Positions 37,365 through 49,771 of a stretch of 64,000 bases of DNA are shown piece by piece. The notes below the pieces were generated by a model, which was given only the letters and a program-made list of their open reading frames with translations, was not told the DNA's origin and did no database searches. Positions within the stretch are counted from its first letter, which is position 1. Every line of letters begins with the position of its first letter. The position numbers and the translations under genes are program-made. Source of the DNA: Varroa destructor (Eukaryota > Arthropoda > Arachnida > Mesostigmata > Varroidae); assembly GCF_002443255.2 (NCBI RefSeq), contig NW_019211456.1:44828791-44892790 (forward strand), given 5' to 3'.

Positions 37365-40300
37365 GGCATCAAACACAGACACGCTCACTCACCATGCACT
37401 CATATACAAACATGACAACAAAGTGGCGTCTGGGCAAATTCGCTTTTATACACTATTGAAAATTGGAAACAAGCAAAGGACGGCTAGAAAACAAGTGAAC
37501 TAAGTTCAAACGCAAGTAGGCCCGAAGGAGTCCAATCGGACAAAGGCGAGAGGCACAGCCTAGAGCGGAAAATGAGCGTACTCGAGCGAGAATAGGATCG
37601 ATGGTAACTTTCTTGTTAACCTTGGAGGAAGCAATTATTGAGATCCACGTGTGGACCATGGTGCGCATGCAGGAAGTGAACATTGGACCGACACCGAGTA
37701 GTTAGCTAAGTAAAGTAAATTAAGCTACTGCCCTATAGTCGACGTGAGTACGTTGCTTCGCAGTAGCGCTAGTTGAAGCGCCCAAAAGACCGAAAAAAAA
37801 GACTTAGCCAATGCTAGTTCTTCGGCATGTCAACACATCGTGCGACAGGACAAACACGCGGACTAAGTACGGTTCAAACAAAGTGTTGATATTTTCGATC
37901 GACGTGAGAAATAACAGCCAGTGACGATGTACAGGAAAAGAAAGACATTTTTCAAAAGAAAGAGTAGCGTATTGTGTAGTTAGATATACTTAGCCAGCTC
38001 CCATTTTAATGATATGGCAAAGATCTAGGCAAAGTGGGGTTAAAGTAATTATAGTCGAATATTTGCCTGATGACTAGCAGAGGGATGAAACAATGAGTTA
38101 GGAAGTTATGGCACAACAGTTTGCCGAAGGTGACACACTCAGTGTGTTCTGGAGACAAGCAGACATCTTTATAAGTGTACGTATATCTATCTCTCATGCA
38201 GATTAAAGGCATGGCGCACATTGAGACAGATAAGGCGAACGAACTAGCCAGAGGATTAGCACTCATGCCAGAAGGGAATGATTGCCAGCAAAAGTAACTC
38301 CAACTAGAATAGAAAAAACAAACTACAAAGGCCGTCGAGTATCGGGATAGAATAAATGGGTGAACGCCGGAAGGAAGGGTGGTGGTAAGGGATGGGGAGG
38401 CTAACCTTGTAAGTACACGGTGTAATAGCCAGATGTAGCATAAAGTTAAAATGTGAAAAATAAAGTATACTATTATTTAAGATTGAATCGGTTCTATGTG
38501 TGTTTCTTTTACCCGTTACGACGCTTTCATGTCAATATACGATTGCATGTTCTCTAAAAAGTATGTAACAACGCTCAAAACTGTTCGGAGGAGCAAAAGC
38601 CAGTCGGTGTCATCCTTATCACTGTTAACGTGTTCCGCTTACACACGTCACTTCACGTACGTGTGCATAATCGCGATATGCGCGTGAAGCGTATGGACCG
38701 GTAACAGTCAAGAGAAACCGGTGAGCTTAAAGAATCGGTGTGCTAAAAACGTTAGCAAGATCGTAAGAAGCTTGTATCTTCTTTTCCGCATAAAGAAGAA
38801 ACTTCGCAACGTCAGAACTTCATTACTACTGTTATTGTTATTCTTCTATAGTTGCGGTAGATAGAAGATGACTGCCGCCGATTCGACCGTACAAGCCTCG
38901 CTTCTCACTCCCAGAACGAGGCAAACAGCAGCTACAATTCCATGAAAAGATAAAACGAGCATAAAAGTGGCAAATTTTATACCGGGTAAAAGAATGTAGA
39001 AGTGCAGAGATGACGGTTAGTTTAAGAGACTGTATGTGTACAGTACGAGGCTATTTCTTACGTTCACGTTTTTTGTCTTCCTCGAAGGGCTTATATCTAT
39101 TTTTCTCATTCAGTATTACGTGGACTTTTTCTCTCTTTTTTCGGCTGTTTTTCGTACTGTTCATACGCTGTCGAAATGGAGGGGCTGGGTTGCCACTAGA
39201 CTAGGGAAGCAGGTATAGCTTGCTTGTGAAGTTACGTCTGTGTTTTATAGTTGTCGATAAAACAACGAACGTGCTGACCTACGAAGACCTTTAAAGAAGA
39301 AATCCCAGTTCGTAAAAAGGAGGCAAAACGAGCTGCTCAACATTTGTTGTTCGTTCCCGCATACGATCGTGCGTTACACGAGCTGCAGAAAAATCGATTT
39401 AGTAGTACTTGTACCAGCATAGCAAGAATACATCGTCTCATCTCTATGTGCCCTCTAGCGTTTTCGTCTTTCCGGCACTTTTTTCGGGAATTATATATCT
39501 CAACAAAGTCTATTTGATCCGACATCGTTAATTAATTAAGATATAAACTTCGGTTCGACGATAATAAAAAGCAACTGTACATCACAAATAATCTGTATGT
39601 ACGCGGGAAATGTCAAAACAAGCAGCTGGTACCCTCGAGTCCCCCATTTTTCGGGAGGTCTCAATTGGAACGCCGGCCGGCATGTAGTATAAAATCTTTT
39701 TCTAAATGATTGATTTTGTCTTTGATTGCATAAAGAATAACCATGGCACTTGTTCTCGTAATTAAAGAAGTCAATTAGTTGTGCTATGAAGGGTCTACTT
39801 TTAGAAATGTTTGGCTACCTATCGTACGAAGTAGTCCCTAATGACCTAACTACCATACCTAAAACATGCCAAAAATCTACCCGCCAGCTTATTCGATTCG
39901 AGCCGCAGGACTAGCAGCGAATGACGTCAAACTTTGAGGATATTAGATATTTCTTTCGAGAGTTTCCTGCGGGACAATAAGGGTGAATACTATGTTAAAA
40001 TGCTAAGAAGACGCTGGTTCGTTTTAACCGTTCTTAACGTCAGGCCATGATTCAAGCTATTGTCGCTATGAGAAGAACAGTAGACCTTATTTCTAAAATG
40101 TGTGGGCGTCAACGATTTTCTACTGAATTTGTCTATACGCAGTCTTCATGTCAATGGCTACTGCGTTCGATTCCGATGTGTTCCAAACGAAATCTACTCG
40201 AAGAATTAGACTGTTTATATTTCAGCATTTTCATGATGTGTTTTTGGATACTTCTAGGACGTAAATCAAGTGCTACCTCCAAAGTGGTTGGAATAAAGGT

Positions 40301-41336
40301 GAACGCCGATGAAGCACAAGACTCCACGGAGCATTTGTACAAATAGACGCTAAGGTTAAGCGTCATCCGACTGATCGCAAACAGCCTAACGCTCCTACAT
40401 GACAACGTGATACTGCAAGCTCACATAGCTTTTTTTCGAATATTCTCCGTGCAGATTTTGTACGATGCTTAAGGAGAAGGTAGCTGAGCTGCATGGCTTC
40501 CAGTAACCTTGCGGCCTTGCCAATGATTGTGTGCTGATATAAATGTAGTTTAATTTAGTTTTAGGTAAAAGTGGGCAGCTTTGAAGCTAGTGAACATGTT
40601 AAAGAAAAGATAGTAATATTTTGAAGCCATGGCATCGGCAATTTTAGCTAGGAAACGAATACTCGTTATATAAAATTTAAGATTTTCATTTTATAAACAT
40701 TTCTATGGCTGGATTACTATAGTAGTGAGATCAGGTAGATGCCGGTATGTTTTGCTGTTGATAATATCTTAAAATTTGTAGAAAAAAGAGAAAAGTAATA
40801 CTTAGTTAGCACAACTTCTCGCTTTATTGGTCTGACATACATTTTCGCAGTATCCAAACTTCCTCTTGGTCAGGCCTACGTTGCAGCAGCCCATACTGCC
40901 GTTACAAAGGCTTAGTAAGCACCGTGTCTAAAGCAATAGCATTCTCCTGTTTGAAGCGTAGCCGTCGTATCAACGTCTGTCGTGGTAAGATCGGATGTGG
41001 GCGCATTTGCGTCTTTGTGTGTACGCTCCCATTACAAAACAGTCCACGTATCAGTCATCGTACGATCGCTACCTTTCACTTTTTCACACGCAATCGGCTC
41101 AACTCGGTAAAGGGGAGCACCGAAGTCACTTGAAGAGGTCATAACAGAAAATGTGTGAAGAAATACAGAATGACGAAGGGCATAAAACGCAAGGTACTGA
41201 AAAAAAGAGGTTGGTGCGTTCATTCCTTCAGCGTAGATTAATTGGTAGCCCCTGACAGCTATATAGCACTCGATTTAGCAACGTCTCATAGGAAATGGTG
41301 ACGCGACAACGGCTCGCGTGGCGTCCTTTGTTGATC

Positions 41337-41362
41337 CTGCTGCCTGCCTGCCTGCCTGCCTG
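41337..41362 (+). repeat. (CTGC)n tetranucleotide repeat
   Basis: About six CTGC units. Confidence 0.93.
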
Positions 41363-43528
41363 TTTCCCTTCCCTTCAAACCCTAATGAGCCTTCAATAGC
41401 TCGTAGAGTATACCGTCGATTAACAGTCAAAAGGATGCGAGGATCATATTGGGTATCAGATCGAGATAGAGACGAAAAAAGGAGCCAGTGTAACACCACA
41501 GGAGTCTGGTAAATTTCTAGAAGCTGTTCCCTTTTTAAAAGCACTAGTGAATTAGACAATGTACCACTTAGAACGAGTTTGCGCCGGACAAGTGAAGGGT
41601 TAAAAGGGATGTCACTAGGATGTTTAGTTGTTCCAAGGGCTTTGTTTTTATGTTGAAGCTTTCGATCGGTACAGAATCGCGTTGCACATTGGCTTACCTT
41701 TAGCTGCTATAAACACTTTATCTTAAGATAAACCAGACTAAATTTTAAAATTTCGTAGGCCACCTGAGAAATCGAGCAAACACCTGAAAGCATCCACAAG
41801 TTTATGAGTTCTCGACCTTTCGGCATAAACCAGGCAAAAAAACCCCATCAATATCCTATGGCAAAAATGAACAAACATTTCCCGTGGTTTAATTTTATTC
41901 CTGTTGTGCAGAACTCAGAAAGGTAGAGAAACCCCTACACCGGTATTATTGCAAATTCTCAATCCGAATTTCTCTCGCAATGATCGCCTAAAGCTGTCCT
42001 TATTACTCCAGATACCTTAATTTCCAGAGAATTTTCCTTAATTGTTTTGGAGTATAAAACTCATGTTCGGCACAATGGTTTCTAGTCAAGTCGAAGCTAT
42101 ATACAAATTATTATAAAAATAGTTAAAGCAATTATCTTTTATATATATTACAAACGATAAGATGGGATACAATTCATTTAAGACAAACGGTAAAATATCT
42201 ATTTCACATAGTATCGTATGAATCTTGCAAAATTTTCTTTACTGGCGCAATAATTTTCGGTGTCCTGAATTGCTTTGACAATACCCTGATAAGCCGAAAA
42301 ATCACTCTAAATGGGTTTTCGACTGCGCTATATAGCGTACACTGGGTTTCAGGCTAATTTTACAACAGAAATAAGCAGCAATGTTTCAGGTAAGAAGTTT
42401 CTTTGATTTTTCTACATGTATCTTTAAATCTAATATTACTTTTATATAGGCTGTATCATAACATATTAATCTGCATGACTCAGCTCTTAGTGAATTAAAA
42501 ACAGAATGTGAACAAGATAATTTTGTCAATAGTTATCGTTTGGTAGAAAGTTTATGCGAGGTTGCATGGCTTACGTAGCCATTTGTCGACCTCTCTATTC
42601 AGCGAGAACATACGCGAACTTATACCGACTATCGATATACGAAACACCGTCAAAACGCTTACACTATGCATAGGCTGGGTTTAAAAATACACGCTAAGAT
42701 GCATTGATTGCCTACCAATAACAACGCATTTCCTTGACACAGCAGTATTTTTACTGCTAATACTATTTCCACAACTAGTACGGTTACATCAGGTGGAGTA
42801 GGAACTCCTCCTACATACCGCTGTATATCTACCATATGCGCAGACCGAATGATGGGTATTGTCAGATCCATTTCCAGTGCCTGTCACTCTTTTCCGTTGT
42901 TCGGAGCTAGCTCTCGTTCCCCGGACCGGGCCAGCGACCGACATCGCTGACAAAAATTTGCGAGATAGCCAACGAGTCGAGGCTCCAACAAACGTGTCCT
43001 TGTAGGCGAGCGGCGTTGTGTGCCCCGTCAAGACCTTATAAGCACCATCATGACGGCGATAGCTGTAGCAGTGGAGAGGATAGTCGCGCCGTAAGCATAC
43101 TGCTGCAATTGTATATAAATATATTCGTCTTTTGTTATTGACCGGCCTTTAACGTCCTGTCCCACATCAGTGAGCACGATCGCGGCAAGCCGATAACTCC
43201 GCTGAGCGAAGCAAAAGCACTGTAAAGATTATGCTAGCGTGTCGTTAATGATCGCACCCCACCGATTACTCTACACACTCGTCGAATATGAAAGAAAAAC
43301 GAAAAGAAACGTCCTTAGCCGCGTCCTTTCTCGCTGCGTCATCTGGTCTCTGTTGGATAGATGTGTATTATACGTATGGATATATACGTTTATCTGGTTT
43401 CCTTCCAGATTCTTCATCTATCTTTACTTAGCTACAAATACTCGCTTGCCTTCCCTAAACCATATAAGCTCCTTCGCGTTCCACAATATCCTTCTACATT
43501 AGGATGATAAGTATTTTTGCTGCTGTTG

Positions 43529-43545
43529 CTACTACTACTACTACT
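43529..43545 (+). repeat. (CTA)n triplet repeat
   Basis: Between five and six CTA units, preceded by TGCTGCTGTTG. Confidence 0.88.
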
Positions 43546-44222
43546 GGTTCGACACGGCGACATGGGTCGAGAGTTAAGTTCTATAGTATATGAATGCGAA
43601 TCGTACACTTTTTTTAAGGCCTCACCTGATCCAATAAGGCCTTTTTCTGGCGATTTCTGCGTCCTGCAGGCTAGGGCAGCAGAAATGCCAATTTTCCAGC
43701 CGTTTTTACGCCTCCTGTAGACACTCTCCTCGGATGGGCAGACGCTTGACCTCACACACACCGATTTATAAGAGCCGCCTTGCTGAGAGGGCCTCACTCG
43801 TTTCCTATATGTGTTTGTATGAATGTGTGTCAGCAGGAAGGCATTCGATTGAGGGTGTCACAACAGCAGCCACGTTAGCCTCGTGTACCAGGCTGAACCA
43901 CAACGCAGTTCTTATTACCAGGAAAGCTCGTTTCCTGACTGTCGCAAAGCCGGCCAACGATGATTTATCACCCTATAGGACAAGCCAATATTGCGTGCAT
44001 AAGGCTATATCAATGTAGTATATACGTATTTTTGAAAATACTATGCGTCGAAGTGCCAGGCTGTTACAGGCGAACCTGGCGGACTTTGAAGTTAACTAGC
44101 TTTTGAATTATGCGTTACTAGGAGATAAAATTTGGCTGGTAAATAGTGCAACTTAGTGGAAACGTATGGACGGTTAGGAGAAACGAGTTCAGGAGAAAAC
44201 CTTTTCGTTTGAAGAATCAACG

Positions 44223-44606
44223 TTTGCTAATCAAGTTTTATCGCTCGATGGCCACCGCGTTACGGAAATTCATCGAAGATTGACGAAGACATTGGGTAAG
44301 GAAGCCTTAAACAAAAACACAGTTGAGCAACTACAACATCGATCAGGTGCTGAAAACCAGTAAACAGGTGATCACATGTCGGGACCCAAAGAAAAAAAAT
44401 GCAACAATTGCCAGAACCAAGAAAACTTTTCATGACAGCAGTCTAAATGCTGTATCGGCCAAAACTGGCAATTCACATGTGACCGTTACCCAAATACTGA
44501 AAATGCGGAAACAGGAGCAAAATGGGTTCACCGTGAATTTATGCCAAGCCAGTTAGAAGCGCGTGTAGAATGTTTTGCGTGTAACTTGCGGAATTTTAGC
44601 CAGTAG
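44223..44606 (+). pseudogene. Mariner-like transposase fragment, frame-broken
   Basis: Three pieces in two frames follow the order of the mariner transposase DNA-binding half. At 44223-44360 a segment with TEIHRRL and N-T-V-E-Q resembles the first helix-turn-helix. At about 44376-44500, in another frame, K-T-G-N-S-H-V-T-V-T-Q-I-L-K resembles the second. At 44502-44603, back in the first frame, KWVHREF..SQLEAR..C matches the family KWVPHEL..(R)Q...R..(C) signature. The catalytic D,D34D part is missing: I find no DEKW-like motif or second aspartate block downstream. This is a dead, 3'-truncated copy of a DNA transposon. Terminal inverted repeats were not identified. Confidence 0.55.
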
Positions 44607-44721
44607 CAAAAAGACGCCTAGAGCAACCGGTTCCTATAGACGAGGTACAGTTCGATATCTATCAAACGAACGATTGGCATTGCCCTAGAGCGGAATCGAG
44701 CTTGATGGCAATGTTGAGTAA

Positions 44722-45267
44722 ATTCGAAGCAAAAAAATTATAGTAGTACCTGCAATAGACTATAGGAGTTATCTAATATGAGATACCCTTCGCGAATGGA
44801 GCAATTAATGCAGTTCGAGTCCCGCAAGAAACTCGTGCATTGCTAGCACGGCAATTGGAAGTACGCAGTCCGGTTACAACGCCAGACCCTATCGCCATGC
44901 TTCAATTACTTCAGCTTCAACTCGCTTATTCTCGCGGTCTAAGTCTGTATGATTACGAGGCGTTTCGTATCCTATAAAGGCCACCTACTGGGCAAACAAT
45001 CCTACGGTAGATCTATTTCGCGAAACCTCAGGTAGTGAAATTGCATATAAGAATGCGGATATATATATAGCTGTCCAGAAGCTGCCGGAGCATCGGGATA
45101 AATCTGCAAAAAATGCAAAAGTCATCATTTTAGTTCAAGAGTTTCAAAACACTTTATCACCATCAGATTCGCCTGAAACAGTTAAATAATTGAGAAAAGA
45201 GAATAAAACAGCGGCATCGCCGGGTATTCGTGGAAGCACTTATCAAAAAATTACGGATGCGCAATAA
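44722..45267 (+). pseudogene. Decayed gene of unknown family, possible endogenous viral or transposon structural gene
   Basis: About 180 codons of protein-like sequence run through 44722-44778, about 44777-44974 and 44977-45186, each in a different frame from the one before. A stop at 45187 is then read past in the same frame to a second stop at 45265-45267. The middle piece has V-R-V-P-Q-E-T-R and a Leu/Gln-rich helix, then Y-D-Y-E-A-F; the third has VDLFRE and an alpha-helical, charged end. The base composition is richer in GC than its flanks. I do not recognise the family. The all-helical look and lack of zinc fingers would fit an RNA-virus nucleoprotein insertion, but a transposon structural protein is equally open. 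It follows the mariner fragment by about 115 bp. Confidence 0.4.
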
Positions 45268-47709
45268 AGCATAGATATAATTTTTATCTTCTACTAGTGG
45301 AAATGTTTTCTCTAACCTTACTTCCTTTGACGGTCGTTATTTTAGTTAACAGAATATGTGTGGGCAGAATATAACCTACATCTGTACATTCCGACATTAC
45401 GAATCTCTGTTCAGGTTAGTGATCCGGAAAAATTTTTCTTGTCAATTCCGTACAGTTTTTAGGTGATCATAAATTATAAACAGGTTTAATTAAATAATTT
45501 CAGTTCTGATCAATGACTAAGAATCATTTAGGTTTTTCGAAGTACGCTAGCATACGCATTTTATATATTTAAAAAGTTTCGTCAAAGGTAGCAGCTGTTG
45601 CAGCGCATGATGTTATTCTGATTATGGAAGTTCTACATGTCGCCCATAACTTGTACTCGACTGCTCGACGTTCAGAGGGGTAACGATAATATCAGAGGCA
45701 GCGCGAACAGCACCAGCAACATTGGGCTATTCGAAACGGTCTCTCGAGAATTCTCGCCAGCGGGTCAGACGTCAGGACTAACGCCAGCTAGAAAAGACGA
45801 GTAACAACGGCGGCATCAAATTTGTTGTATTCATCAATGGTTTTCAATGGGTTTATAGAGCGGCTGGCCGACGCAGGACGTCCTGGCTAGCTATAGAGTA
45901 GGCCAAACGGGAGTCAGCCTGAAGGGGGTTGACCGAGTGTAAAACCGCGCTGGGTCTCGTCGAATGAAGAAGATGATTGACCTGTCGGTCGCAGTTCGAA
46001 AACATCTATTTTCTGGCTGACCATCAACCATCCGACCACCTACTTCTACCCACCTTGCTCTTACTGATTGTTTGTGCCTTCGATGAACGACTTTACGAAC
46101 CATCTAAGTTTTTAGCAACTTGTTTAATTTTCAGCAACTGTATTAGTTCCAACCACCGAGAGAATATGAACTATAAAATACAGTTTCCGGCAGGATGAAC
46201 TTACTGAAGTTGTGAGCCCTACAAAACGGATTAGTATGCAATTCACCGCGTAAAGTGCCCCGTCCATCTTATTCTTGTCACACGTCGTATAGTGTAGTAC
46301 TTGCATTGTTCTCTTAGATTATACCTCGTCAGATATTCTCTTTTTCTGAGTCCTAACCAAAAATAGGTGATTTCATATAAACGGGTACATCATCCGCTTT
46401 AGAGAGCCTTGTCATAGAATGCCTGTAAGCGTATTGCATAGAGTAGCCTATGTAGAACAGGTAGCTCTTTACATATTGTCGATAGTTGCGGAAATAGCAA
46501 TGAACGCGCACTTCACGTTTACCAATCGCATCGTTTGAACATACTCGTATGACAACGTGCGAGAATTAGTCGTAGGAACGCAGTTGAAATGGGACTGCAG
46601 TCACCGACTCGCACCGGCCATTAGTAAGGTTTATCGGTTATCGTTACTTTTCAACGCAGATATTGCGGTTGATGGTGTCTCTCTGAAAACGAACTCTGTT
46701 TCTGATTTCAGTCAGCCAACGGATCTAATCGCGCTTCAGCTGGGTCGACCCACCGGAAATTAGCTTCAAACGTAGATGGAGCGTCGACTGACTCTAAATC
46801 AGAGGGGGATGAAAGTTATTTTCTTATTGTAGAACTTGAATTTAGTGGAGTCTTGAATTCGACTCAACCTTAATCCATGCTCTCGTTTCGATAACTTCTT
46901 AAGTCGATATTTCCATAACACGACTTTATTACAGACCTTAAAAATATCTGCAGTCCCTGCAGATGCTAAGACAAACTACTCCAACAACGATTTGTTACAA
47001 CTCTACTTCCTTGATAAAAACATCCGCTTACATGCTAATTAATACGTACAAAAAAGACTTCACGTTTTGGATTTTCATTAATTTTAGAACTGCGGCTAAT
47101 AGATGTTCTTGGGTATTCTCTCAAGTAGTTTTCACGTACCTCTAGCTACTTAGCATGTACACATAGATAACGCTACCTGTAATTTACTGAACGTACAAGC
47201 TCGGATAGCACGCCCGTGTTTTCCGATTTCTCTTGCCCTTTAACTCCACCTTTTCATAGAACTAGCCAATCTGAGATCGCAACGGAAATTTTCTAATCAC
47301 TTAAACTGAATTCTGAATGCAGGCAAATGGGGCCCTCATCAATTTAACTTATACCGTACTTCTACGAAAATAATTACTCACGTATTTAATGACGGGAGGA
47401 TCGTGCGTAGCTTCGCCAAAGTAATGCTCCTATTAAATACACGACAGCACGCAAGCATGATACTGAGTAACTAGAGGTTATAAGACGAAGTAATATATTA
47501 GCTTATTAACGATAAACCAATTCAACCAAGAAGTATAGTTACTGAGTGGTTATTTGCTAAATACTCGAAGAGTGAAAATCTAGGCTAAGCTAAAGAGATC
47601 AATCTGACAGGTGTGTGCCACTGAGCTGAATATGCTTAGATTAGCTAGATTCAAGAGAACTTGTCTTGTTAAAACTGCTAACTTCGTCCAATGAAAGTTA
47701 CCGAAGATG

Positions 47710-48081
47710 TCAGCATAGCCTCTCTGATTGTACCAGCGTTACGGCCAGATATGAAGTTGAAAGGGTGCATACTGTAAAATTTAAATAGAACATACGTTTA
47801 AATATTATAGTATGCATGTTATAGTGATGCTCGTATACCGGGGCACACTGGTCGGACTCGGTCGTCATTTTAGAGATGTGATGAGAGGAATCATTGAAAC
47901 ATTGAAGCAAATTGTTTGTGTTTCGAATACTATTTTGTAATAACCGAATTTTTCCAGTCTCGTAAAAAATACGATAACCAAATTGAAGCTTATTAGCTAC
48001 TTCAATGTCGAATAAATTCGACGAAGCGAGACAACCCATAAAGTTTACAAACTTATTAAGTCTTTTTGAGAGAGTCTGCAT
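47710..48081 (-). CDS. Unclassified 123-codon open frame
   Basis: It starts with a true ATG and encodes a mixed-composition, partly helical protein with balanced charge, more protein-like than most frames nearby (SKRLNKFVNFMGC near the start). I recognise no domain. It lies alone in AT-rich DNA with no visible splice partners, so it may be a transposon or viral remnant, or chance. Confidence 0.15.
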   Translation of the reverse strand: MQTLSKRLNKFVNFMGCLASSNLFDIEVANKLQFGYRIFYETGKIRLLQNSIRNTNNLLQCFNDSSHHISKMTTESDQCAPVYEHHYNMHTIIFKRMFYLNFTVCTLSTSYLAVTLVQSERLC

Positions 48082-49102
48082 AAACTGACCCGGATCATAT
48101 TAGCCAGTCACGCAAGCTGACCGACACGTTTTTTGTTGAATATAATTTTGTAAGTTTGATGTAGAATTAGCTGAGCACAAATATTTCCGTCAGACTCAAA
48201 ATAAGTACATTTCACGGCAATGATTTTGCAATTCACAATCCGAGCTATTTCAAGTTTCTGAACGGATACTTTATAAAGTCTTAAAGCTTTAGTTTAATTA
48301 AAGGTATTGCCAGAGTTTGTAAACATTATAGGGCTATGTCAGTTTGAGGGCGCAGAAATTCAGGCCAAACAACATGACATATCATTACGTGAATATGAAT
48401 CCCTACGCCTGTCCCGCTTTTCTATCTTCTGTTTAATTTCATAGGAAGGATAGATTTACACTGTGTATCGATATCAGTATCAATGCGACGGAAAGAGTCA
48501 GCTTCTTTGCTACGCTAATGAGGCGACTAGCACGATTTCCCTGATACGCAAACTTTTTTTGTATCACCATCGGCTTTCGCGTACGTTTGAGTATAATAAA
48601 CCAATAAATTGTTTTGAGTGGGATCTTTCATCAGCCAGTAGTACGTGATGGGTAACTCATATGCTGGCTATCATACATTGACTTTATGGAATTGCAAATT
48701 GATGTTTTCTTACATCGGACATCGAACACTATCATACATGGAAGACGTCCAGAAAGCGCCAGATATACCAGTATTTAGCTTTGTGTTTTCCTGTCATTGG
48801 GCTTTTTAGGCTATGGGCGGCCTTCAAGATTTGCGTTGCAGTGGAGCCTGTGTTTTCTCCCCTAGCCTTCACTCTTTTGAGATGGCACGACTCTAGCTTT
48901 GACTTCTAAGCCGACTTATGACTTATGACCTAGCACGTTTTTCAAAGACGTGGTGTGGGCAGCGAGGAGACATTGATCCTGTCTGTCAGGTAAGTATTGC
49001 ACTTACAAGCCCGGGGATGGCCACCAGCGCAAACGGACATTTCCAGCAGTTAGAGAGCGGTCGGGCTTGAGCAATGGCTTCGCGTTCGTTCTCGATGGTG
49101 AC

Positions 49103-49110
49103 TATAAAAG
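49103..49110 (+). promoter_or_regulatory. TATA-box-like TATAAAAG in a GC-richer patch
   Basis: A good TATA match within a patch (about 48.8-49.65 kb) of raised GC content. No convincing initiator at the right distance and no gene follows, so a promoter is only a possibility. Confidence 0.2.
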
Positions 49111-49756
49111 CAGGAGCGGCAATGGAAGCAGCTGTGGTACCTTCTGTGAGCGCTGCCTTCTGCTTGGCCCCATCGTCTAAGTGCTGACGTCAGCTTCAAG
49201 AGTCAGGGAAGACATCTCAGTTAGGTCTTGGCCCTAGCCAACGACGATGAAGAAACTAGACAGCGAAGCCAGATGAAGCGCCGGCAGAAAAGAAGCAAAG
49301 TGACTATTGGGCGCCCTCAGGGTCCGCCAGCAGCTTGAGCCCTACTTAGCCAACAGATAGTGCAGTTAAGGAACAACAGGAACTTGCCCATGAGTACTTC
49401 GCAAGAGGGCCCCAAGGGAATGAAGGTCTAGGGGCAGAACAAGGGACTTTTCTTCGTCTTTGCTTGCTGGATAAGACAAACTTCCAGACAGCCGAGCACG
49501 TATTAGCTTGCACATTCTGCAGCACACGCACGGCCCATCCACGCGAATCACTAGCAGCGCAAACAACAAGGCTGCCCATGAACGCAAAAAGAAGTAAGCG
49601 CTGTGTGAAATCTGTGTGGAAATCGAGCGCACTATGGGTCCAACCTACCAAAAACACATCAGTTGAGTTTATATTTCATTTCACTCATTATCAGAGGGAA
49701 TGAAACTAACAAGTGTTATAAAACTTTGAAACGAGACACGGTTTATTTTCATAATG

Positions 49757-49771
49757 ATAATAATAATAATA
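49757..49771 (+). repeat. (ATA)n microsatellite
   Basis: Five units. Confidence 0.85.

Larger units (their letters stand above)
36106..44222. other. 3' flank of the ZP gene, no supported gene
   Basis: The 3' UTR must lie at the start of this stretch but its end is not visible. The rest has no recognisable gene: open frames are short, overlapping and unlike known families. It holds the long TA microsatellite, a CTGC tetramer run at 41337-41362 and a CTA run near 43529-43545. Confidence 0.6.

Noticed and set aside
48976..48998. Second acceptor-donor fusion (CTGTCAG|GTAAGT)
   Set aside because: It lies downstream of the ZP gene with no host intron known; shows that such strings can occur by chance.
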